A DNA stretch of 64,000 nt from Propionicimonas sp. (lineage in GTDB: Bacteria; Actinomycetota; Actinomycetes; Propionibacteriales; Propionibacteriaceae), in assembly GCF_029975155.1 (NCBI RefSeq), contig NZ_JARKPQ010000242.1, positions 1 to 64,000 of the forward strand, given 5' to 3'. A program made the translations under genes and the position numbers. A model generated the notes under the pieces. That model did not search any database, had not been told where the DNA came from, and saw only the letters and a list, made by a program, of their open reading frames with translations. Every line of letters starts with the position of its first letter. Position 1 is the stretch's first letter. Of this stretch, positions 58,342 through 64,000 are shown piece after piece.

Positions 58342-60543
58342 ATGGCCGACGTCCACGCGAAGATCCCGCTGACCGGCGGATCCGACTTCTGGCACACCCC
58401 GGCGATCCCGGAGGCCGACCTGCCGGAGCTGATGTGGACGGACGGACCACACGGCGTCCGCAAGCAGTCGGGGTCGACCGACCACGTGGGCATCAACTCC
58501 TCCGAGCCGGCGACGTGCTTCCCGCCCGCGGTGGGCCTGGCGTCCAGCTGGAACCCGGGACTGCTGGAGCGGGTCGGGGTCGCCCTCGGCGAGGAGTGCC
58601 GCGCGCTGGGCGTCGGCGTGCTGCTCGGTCCGGGCATGAACATCAAGCGGTCGCCGCTGTGCGGCCGCAACTTCGAGTACTTCGCCGAGGACCCGTTCGT
58701 GGCCGGCGAGCTCGCGTCCGCCCTGGTCAGGGGCATCCAGAGCCAGGGCGTCGGCACGTCGCTGAAGCACTTCGCGGTGAACAACCAGGAGACCGACCGG
58801 ATGCGCCGCGACTCCCAGGTCGACGAGCGCACGCTGCGGGAGATCTACCTGCGGGGATTCGGCAAGGTGGTGCTGTCCGCCCAGCCGTGGACGGTGATGT
58901 GCTCCTACAACCGGGTCAACGGCACGTTCGCGAGCGAGAACCACTGGCTGCTCACCGAGGTGCTGCGGGACGAGTGGGGCTTCGAGGGCGTCGTCGTGTC
59001 CGACTGGGGTGCGGTCTGGGACCGGGTGCGGGCGCTGAAGGCCGGCCTGGACCTGGAGATGCCGGCGAACCGGACCCACGAGGACGGCGTGCGCGAGGCG
59101 CTCGCGGCCGGCGGGATCGACGAGGCGACGATCGATCGGGCGTTCGGCCGGATCGAGCGGATCGTCCGCAGGGCCGCGGCGAGCCTCGCGGACGCCCCGG
59201 ACTCCTTCGACGTGGCGGGCCACCACGCGCTGGCCCGCGCGACGGCCGAGCAGTGCATCGTGCTGCTCGCCAACGATGGGGTACTGCCACTGGCGCGGGA
59301 GACGACCGTGGCCGTGGTGGGCGAGTTCGCCCGGACGCCGCGCTACCAGGGCGCGGGGTCGTCCCGGGTGAACCCGACCCGGCTCGACAACGCGCTGGAC
59401 GCGATCGCCGCGCTCGTCGGCCACGAGGTGCCGTTCGCGCCCGGCTTCGCGACCGCCGCCGGCCAGGAGCTGCCGGCGGACGCGCGCGAGCAGGCGGTCG
59501 CGGTGGCCAAGGACGCCGACGTGGTGCTGGCCTTCCTCGGCCTCGGCGAGAACCACGAGTCGGAGGGCTACGACCGCGAGCACGCCGACCTGCCGGAGGA
59601 GCAGCTGACGTTGCTGGAGGACATCCTCGCGGTGAACCCGAACGTGGTCGTGGTGCTGAGCAACGGCGCGTCCGTGCTGCTGCCGTTCGCCGACCGGGTC
59701 CGCGCGATCGTCGAGGGCTGGCTGCTCGGCCAGGCCGGCGGCGGCGCGCTGGCGGACGTGCTGTACGGGGTGGTGAACCCGTCCGGCAAGCTCACCGAGA
59801 CGATCCCGCACCGGCTGGCGGACGTGCCGAGCTACCTGTACTTCCCCGGTGACGACAGCGGCGTCCGCTACGGCGAGGGACTGTTCGTGGGCTATCGGGG
59901 CTACGACGCGCTCGGCACCGACGTGGCGTTCCCGTTCGGCCACGGGCTGTCGTACACGACCTTCGCCTACTCGGATCTCTCGGTGACTGCCACCGACGGC
60001 GGGCTGAGCGTCGCGGTGACGGTGACCAACACCGGTTCCCGCGCCGGCCGCGAGGTCGTGCAGGCGTACGCCTCGATCGCGGGGTCGAAGGTCGTGCGGG
60101 TGCCGCGCGAGTTGAAGGGCTTCGCGTCGGTCACGCTTGAGCCGGGGGCGTCCGCCCGGGTGGAGATCGCGATTCCCGCCGCCGAGCTGGCGTTCTGGAG
60201 CGTCCAGGACCACGCGTGGGTCGTCGAGGGCGGCGAGTACACCGTCGAGGTGGGGTCGTCCAGTCGCGACCTGCGGCTGTCCGGGACGGTGGCGGTGGCG
60301 GGCGACGAGCCCTTCCGGCCGCTCACCCTCGCCTCCACGGTCGCGGAAGGCATGTCCGTCCCGGCGTTCGCGGAGGTCGTGGGACGGATGGCCGGCGACG
60401 CCTTCGGCAGCGATCCGGACCTGATGAAGATGATGGAGAGCATGCCGCTCGCGGCCCTGGCCGGCTTCAGCGGCCAGTCCCCGCGGCAGCTCCAGGCGCT
60501 CCTGGACCACGTGAACGCCGTCCGTCAGGCCGCCCAGGGCTGA
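58342..60543 (+). CDS. glycoside hydrolase family 3 beta-glucosidase
   Basis: A 733-aa enzyme with AAGGAGAG before the ATG. It opens directly into the barrel: SDFWHTPAIPEADLPELMWT and DGPHGVRKQSG. The barrel has GPGMNIKRSPLCGRNFEYFA, LKHFAVNNQETDRMRRDSQV and the nucleophile Asp in GVVVSDWGAVWD. Two more domains follow, with VAVVGEFARTPRYQGAGSSR and a fibronectin-like end. No signal peptide. It is of the ThermoGH3/BglX-like short type and differs from the 45.3 kb enzyme, so the locus has two distinct GH3 activities. Confidence 0.95.
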   Translation: MADVHAKIPLTGGSDFWHTPAIPEADLPELMWTDGPHGVRKQSGSTDHVGINSSEPATCFPPAVGLASSWNPGLLERVGVALGEECRALGVGVLLGPGMNIKRSPLCGRNFEYFAEDPFVAGELASALVRGIQSQGVGTSLKHFAVNNQETDRMRRDSQVDERTLREIYLRGFGKVVLSAQPWTVMCSYNRVNGTFASENHWLLTEVLRDEWGFEGVVVSDWGAVWDRVRALKAGLDLEMPANRTHEDGVREALAAGGIDEATIDRAFGRIERIVRRAAASLADAPDSFDVAGHHALARATAEQCIVLLANDGVLPLARETTVAVVGEFARTPRYQGAGSSRVNPTRLDNALDAIAALVGHEVPFAPGFATAAGQELPADAREQAVAVAKDADVVLAFLGLGENHESEGYDREHADLPEEQLTLLEDILAVNPNVVVVLSNGASVLLPFADRVRAIVEGWLLGQAGGGALADVLYGVVNPSGKLTETIPHRLADVPSYLYFPGDDSGVRYGEGLFVGYRGYDALGTDVAFPFGHGLSYTTFAYSDLSVTATDGGLSVAVTVTNTGSRAGREVVQAYASIAGSKVVRVPRELKGFASVTLEPGASARVEIAIPAAELAFWSVQDHAWVVEGGEYTVEVGSSSRDLRLSGTVAVAGDEPFRPLTLASTVAEGMSVPAFAEVVGRMAGDAFGSDPDLMKMMESMPLAALAGFSGQSPRQLQALLDHVNAVRQAAQG

Positions 60544-60547
60544 GACT

Positions 60548-60583
60548 GTGACATCGTCTACCTCAGACGGTGGACGATGTCAC
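60548..60583. terminator. perfect 11-base inverted repeat
   Basis: GTGACATCGTC (60548-60558) pairs exactly with GACGATGTCAC (60573-60583) around a 14-base loop. It lies just after the GH3 stop and 28 bases before the next ATG, so it could be a terminator for the glycosidase genes or an operator for the dehydrogenase gene. Confidence 0.6.
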
Positions 60584-60610
60584 ACCGAGGGCTGACGGAG
60601 GAGCGTACGC

Positions 60611-61957
60611 ATGACCACAGAACTGTTCGCCCGCGGCTTGGCCGAGGCGTCGGACACCGATGTGGTCGAGGTGGGCAGGGGAGTGCTGCCGCGGGCGGGA
60701 CGGATCCTGCGGGACGCCCTGTTCGCCGGCGACCGGCCGGCCCTCGTCGTGGCGGACGAGCGCACCTGGGCCGTGGCCGGCGAGGCGGTGTACGCCGGGC
60801 TGGTCGCCGCGGGTGTCCCTGTCGTCGAGCCGCTGGTGTTTCCCGGTCACCCCGTCCTGTACGCGGCGCTGGAGAACAGCGAACGGATCCGCGAGCGGTT
60901 GCGCGCCACCGGGGCGCTCGGCGTGGCCGTGGGGGCGGGCACGCTCAACGACCTGGTGAAGCTCGCCTCCGGTGACCTCGGCCGGCCGTACGGCGTGGTG
61001 GGCACGGCGGCGTCGATGGACGGCTACTCCGGCTTCGGCGCGCCGATGAGCGTGGACGGCGTGAAGACCACCATGCCGTGCCCGGCACCCAGGGTGGTCG
61101 TCTTCGACCTCGACGTCGCGGCAGCGGCGCCGGCCTATCTGGTGGCGTCCGGCTACGGCGACCTCTCGGCCAAGATCCCGGCCGGGGCGGACTGGATCCT
61201 CGCCGACGCCGCCGGCTTCGACCCGATCGATCCGCTGGCCTGGGAGCTGGTGCAGAGCGGGGTGTCCGAGGCGCTGTCCCGTCCCGCCGCCCTCGCCGAG
61301 GGCGATGCGGACGCCTACGCGGGCCTGGTCTCGGGCCTGGTGCTCTCCGGGCTGGCCATGCAGGTCTACCGCGGGACGCGGCCGGCGTCCGGCGCCGAGC
61401 ACTACTTCAGCCACCTGTGGGAGCTCGACCACCTGGGCGCGGACGCGGACCCGCCGCTGTCCCACGGCCACAAGGTGGCGATCGGCACGCTGGCGATGGC
61501 CGCGTTCTACGAGCGCTTCCTCGCCCGTGACCTGGGCGCGCTGGACGTCGAGGCCGCGGTCGGCCGCTGGCCCGAATGGGACGAGGTGGAGGCGGACATC
61601 CGCGTCCGTCTCACCGGTGCGCTCGCCGACCACGCGGTCAACGAGACCCGGATGAAGTACGTGGCCGCGGACGGGCTGGAGGACCGGCTGCAGCGTCTCG
61701 TGGCCGCCTGGCCGGAGCTGCGGCCGCGGATCGTCGCGCAGCTGGTGCCCGCCCGGACGATGCAGGGGATGCTCCGTGCCGCGGGCGCCCCCGCCGTCCC
61801 GGAGGACATCGGCCTGACCGCGGACGCCGTGCGGGCCACGTTCCCCCGGGCCATGTACTACCGCTCGCGCTACACCGTCCTCGACGTGGCCCGCGAGGCC
61901 GGCTGGTTCGACGACCTGGTCGCCGAGGTGTTCGCCCCCGGCGGCCTGTGGACCTGA
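60611..61957 (+). CDS. sn-glycerol-1-phosphate dehydrogenase-like protein
   Basis: A 448-aa iron/zinc-dependent dehydrogenase of the EgsA/AraM group. LGVAVGAGTLNDLVKLAS and VVGTAASMDGYSGFGAPMSV are the dinucleotide and substrate loops. Metal ligands appear in VASGYGDLSAKI (Asp), ASGAEHYFSHLWE (His) and PLSHGHKVAIG (His). It would convert dihydroxyacetone phosphate and sn-glycerol 1-phosphate using NAD(P)H. In bacteria such enzymes occur near arabinose genes or make G1P for polar lipids. The substrate here is untested. The C-terminal domain (380-448) is of normal length. Confidence 0.88.
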   Translation: MTTELFARGLAEASDTDVVEVGRGVLPRAGRILRDALFAGDRPALVVADERTWAVAGEAVYAGLVAAGVPVVEPLVFPGHPVLYAALENSERIRERLRATGALGVAVGAGTLNDLVKLASGDLGRPYGVVGTAASMDGYSGFGAPMSVDGVKTTMPCPAPRVVVFDLDVAAAAPAYLVASGYGDLSAKIPAGADWILADAAGFDPIDPLAWELVQSGVSEALSRPAALAEGDADAYAGLVSGLVLSGLAMQVYRGTRPASGAEHYFSHLWELDHLGADADPPLSHGHKVAIGTLAMAAFYERFLARDLGALDVEAAVGRWPEWDEVEADIRVRLTGALADHAVNETRMKYVAADGLEDRLQRLVAAWPELRPRIVAQLVPARTMQGMLRAAGAPAVPEDIGLTADAVRATFPRAMYYRSRYTVLDVAREAGWFDDLVAEVFAPGGLWT

Positions 61958-62067
61958 CCGTGAGCCCGGATCCACCGTCTCGACAAGCTCGACGAACGTT
62001 TTCGGTGGATCGGGGCCGAGGAGCTTCGTGAGGAAGGAACGAAGCGTCACGAGGGGCCCGCACCCGC
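61958..62067. repeat. gap with TCTCGACAAGCTCGAC and CACGAGGGG elements
   Basis: A TCTCGACAAGCTCGACGAAC element (about 61978-61997) and a degenerate GAGGAGC...CGTCACGAGGGG element (about 62020-62057) fill the space between the dehydrogenase and the convergent permease gene. No coding signal is seen. Confidence 0.6.
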
Positions 62068-62724
62068 CTACAGATCCCGACCGCGGTAGAGCCGGACGGA
62101 GAGCCGCGCGGACAGCGCGAGGAGGCCGAGGCCGCCCACGACGACCGTGATCACGACCACAACCGACGGCGCCCGCTGGAGGAGGCCGGCCAGCTGAGTG
62201 AGGTTCAGCCCGAGTCCGCGGCCGACGAGTATGGCCACGCAGATCAGCAGAATCGGCGTGAGGGTGACCCAGCGGGCCCTGGTGTAGCCGAGGGCGAAGA
62301 GGATCGGGAACTCGACCGCCAGCAGGACGGCGTTGACCGCGAACCCGGCGACCAGGACGGTGAGCACCGTGCCCGGCTCGAGCGGATCGCCGTGGACGGC
62401 GGCGGCGACCAGGCCCAGCGCCAGGCCGGCGAGAGCGGACGCCACCTGCACGGCGAGCGCGGTGAGGTAGCGTCCGGCGACGACGTGGCCGCGGGCCAGC
62501 GGCAGGGTCGCGTACAGGGCGTCGAGGTGCCCGCGCTCGTCGGCGCGGAAGGGGTCGACGGCGAGGATCGCCGCGGAGAGCAGGAAGACCGCCACCATCA
62601 TGATCGCGGTGGGCGCGGTGATCCACACCATCCCGGCCAGCACGGCGGACACGCCCAGGAGCGATCTGGCGACGGCCTGGAGCACCCGCAGGTCGAGCAT
62701 GGTCATTCGGAGCGTCGCGGTCAT
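62068..62724 (-). CDS. ABC-2 type permease
   Basis: A 218-aa membrane protein with six hydrophobic segments (for example LGVSAVLAGMVWITAPTAIM, VLTVLVAGFAVNAVLLAVEF and VVVVITVVVGGLGLLAL). RADERGHLDALYATLPLARG is the loop typical of the ABC2_membrane_5 type found with YtrA regulators. The ATG overlaps the ATPase stop (ATGA). It is the third gene of the minus-strand unit that enters the window from the right edge. Confidence 0.85.
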   Translation of the reverse strand: MTATLRMTMLDLRVLQAVARSLLGVSAVLAGMVWITAPTAIMMVAVFLLSAAILAVDPFRADERGHLDALYATLPLARGHVVAGRYLTALAVQVASALAGLALGLVAAAVHGDPLEPGTVLTVLVAGFAVNAVLLAVEFPILFALGYTRARWVTLTPILLICVAILVGRGLGLNLTQLAGLLQRAPSVVVVITVVVGGLGLLALSARLSVRLYRGRDL

Positions 62725-63605
62725 CGCTGGGCCTCCGTCGCGTCCGGCTGGCCGAGGTGGACCACGATGTCGTCGATGCCCGCGGGTTCGATGAGCGCGT
62801 CCGGGCCGAACAGCGCGGTGTCCGCGGTGGCGATGAGCCCGTGGAAGGCTCCGGCGTTCTCGCGCAGGCCGCGGACGGCGTGGCGCGCGACGGCGGTGAG
62901 GTCCGTGGTCGCGCCGCGGACGACGGCGTACCGCTCGAGCACGTCGTCGAGGGTTCCCGCCTCGACGATCCGGCCGGCGTCGATGACGCGCAGGTGATCG
63001 GCGATGTTGTCCAGGTCTCCGGTGATGTGGGTGGAGAACAGGATCGTGTGGCCGTCATCGGCGGCCATGAACTCGCGGAACAGGTCGAGCACGACCCGGC
63101 GCGCGGCCGGGTCGAGGCCGCTGGTGGGCTCGTCGAGGATCAGCAGGCGGGGCCGCCGGGCCAGGGCGAGCGCGAGGCTCAGCTTGGTGGTCTCGCCGCG
63201 CGAGAGGGTGCCGACCCGGCCGGTCCGAGCGATCCGGAAGCGGTCGATCAGGCCGGTGAAGAGCTGGTCGTCCCACCGGGTGGAGAACGGCCGCAGGGCC
63301 TGGGCTGCCTGCGTCGCCGTCCATTCCGGGATGAGGGTGGGCTGGTCGAAGACCACGCCGACGTCCTCTCCGGCCAGCGTGGAGGGTCCGTCGCCGGTGT
63401 CGGGGTGGACGGTGCAGGCGTCGATCCGGATCAGCCCCAGCATGGCCTTCAGCAGGGTGGTCTTCCCGGCGCCGTTGGCTCCGACGAGCCCGGTGACGTA
63501 GCCCACCGGCAGATCGAGGTCGATGGGGCCGAGCCGGAAGCGGCCGAAGTCCCGCTGGAGTCCGCGCACGCGGATGGCGGGCTGGTCAGTCGTGATCGCG
63601 TTCAT
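62721..63605 (-). CDS. ABC transporter ATP-binding protein (YtrB-like)
   Basis: A 294-aa ATPase. GLVGANGAGKTTLLKAMLGL is Walker A, TLSRGETTKLSLALALARRP the signature region (LSRGE in place of LSGGQ), LLILDEPTSGLDPAAR Walker B, and FSTHITGDLDNIADHL the switch. The LSRGE-type signature and a GntR/YtrA neighbour mark cell-envelope stress export ABCs. The ATG at 63605 lies inside the last codons of the GntR gene (20-base overlap). Confidence 0.93.
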   Translation of the reverse strand: MNAITTDQPAIRVRGLQRDFGRFRLGPIDLDLPVGYVTGLVGANGAGKTTLLKAMLGLIRIDACTVHPDTGDGPSTLAGEDVGVVFDQPTLIPEWTATQAAQALRPFSTRWDDQLFTGLIDRFRIARTGRVGTLSRGETTKLSLALALARRPRLLILDEPTSGLDPAARRVVLDLFREFMAADDGHTILFSTHITGDLDNIADHLRVIDAGRIVEAGTLDDVLERYAVVRGATTDLTAVARHAVRGLRENAGAFHGLIATADTALFGPDALIEPAGIDDIVVHLGQPDATEAQR

Positions 63606-63969
63606 TCCATGCCTCGTCGAGGAGTCGGTGCACGGCATCGGGATCGATGCCCGCGGTGGTGGCGGTGCCGACGACGCGGCCGAGCTGCGCCCGCAGGGTG
63701 GCCAGCGCCTCGGTCCTCGCCTGCTCCCGGTCGATCGGGAGCACGTAGCTGCCCTTGCCGGGCACGTTCGTGATCAGCCCGGCCGCGGCCAGGTCGTTGT
63801 AGGCGCGGGTGGTCGTGATCAGGCTCACCCGCAGGTCCCGCGCGAGCTGGCGCAGCGAGGTGAGCTGGGTTCCCTCGGGGAGTTCCCCGGAGAGGATCGC
63901 CGTGCGCAGCCGATTGGTGATCTGCTCGTACAGCGGGACCCCAGAGGTGTTCGAGAGGACGATCTGCAC
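63586..63969 (-). CDS. GntR family (YtrA subfamily) transcriptional regulator
   Basis: A 127-aa repressor: SGVPLYEQITNRLRTAILSG and TSLRQLARDLRVSLITTTRA form the winged HTH (normally PSvRqLA), and VPGKGSYVLPIDREQ ends the wing. A short dimerisation helix follows, as in YtrA types, which lack a large ligand domain. The GTG at 63969 is six bases after AGGAGG; a TTG at 63975 is less likely. It heads the operon with the ABC genes and probably represses it until cell-wall-active compounds appear. The promoter lies at the window edge (about 63970-64000). Confidence 0.92.
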   Translation of the reverse strand: MQIVLSNTSGVPLYEQITNRLRTAILSGELPEGTQLTSLRQLARDLRVSLITTTRAYNDLAAAGLITNVPGKGSYVLPIDREQARTEALATLRAQLGRVVGTATTAGIDPDAVHRLLDEAWNERDHD

Positions 63970-64000
63970 CCTCAACCTCCTGTCTGTCTATGTTCACTAT

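Noticed and set aside
55699-60510. Very long open frame on the minus strand across the GH1/GH3 genes
   Set aside because: It is antisense to the importer ATPases, GH1 and GH3 genes, and is rich in Arg, Gly and His as expected for a shadow frame in high-GC DNA. It has no motif or ribosome binding site.

Overview
The window is high-GC, gene-dense bacterial chromosome whose gene content points to an actinomycete (Actinomycetota). The signs are a qcrCAB/ctaE respiratory supercomplex locus with a two-haem QcrC, a PASTA-repeat Ser/Thr kinase beside shikimate genes, a class II DAHP synthase, an NlpC/P60 coiled-coil cell-wall hydrolase, many GTG starts and many 4-base GTGA/ATGA stop-start overlaps. 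A Propionibacteriaceae-like organism is my best guess from protein character and repeat style. It is an inference, not a measurement. All identifications come from reading motifs, without database searches.

Layout. 1-702: repeats and a frameshifted transposase remnant. 703-4172 (minus): a four-gene unit encoding a small exported two-cysteine protein, two polytopic membrane proteins and an ABC ATPase, with a three-copy direct repeat upstream. 4385-10350: GNAT acetyltransferase, bc1 complex (qcrB, qcrA, qcrC), ctaE, and divergent ctaG. 10347-13870: receiver-like protein, trpD, prepilin peptidase, small HTH protein, membrane-anchored helical protein. 14032-21867: cyclophilin, a repeat-rich 676-base gap, stand-alone RAM-domain protein, exonuclease/GIY-YIG fusion, small CxxC protein, NlpC/P60 hydrolase, metalloprotease-like lipoprotein, ABC-F ATPase, small conserved protein. 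22370-29939 is accessory. It holds a lipoprotein, a Doc toxin fragment, a reductase, a broken PH-like gene, an antitoxin with only the first codons of a Doc toxin, a MntA/HepT pair whose HepT lacks the catalytic His, and four unrecognised genes.

30167-39741: esterase, PlsC-like acyltransferase, DAHP synthase, threonine aldolase, aroE-aroK-aroQ, metallo-beta-lactamase-fold protein, PASTA kinase, and thiamine-phosphate synthase. 39933-44089: molybdenum block with moaE, mogA, modC, modB, modA and a HTH-TOBE regulator that has a perfect dyad at its 5' end. 44350-60543: carbohydrate locus with a TolB-like propeller, GH3, tatA, GH2 (mannosidase-like), a complete Opp/Dpp-type ABC importer, GH1 and GH3. 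The importer probably takes up beta-linked oligosaccharides that the cytoplasmic glycosidases then hydrolyse. 60611-63969: glycerol-1-phosphate dehydrogenase-like protein, then a YtrA-type GntR/ABC export operon reaching the right edge.

At least five dispersed repeat families fill the gaps: GATCCCGGCG...GGGATGAC palindromes, TGAGGAGCGAGCG...CACGAAGGG elements, GGTCGAGCTTGTCGAGACC elements, GAACGGTAA...TTACCGTTC 31-mers, and TTGTCAGA...TCTGACAA dyads. I saw no rRNA or tRNA genes, no CRISPR array and no intact insertion sequence. The most interesting items are the exported-protein/ABC operon (703-4172), the Doc toxin-antitoxin pieces that are complementary but in the wrong order, and the HepT catalytic-site change.
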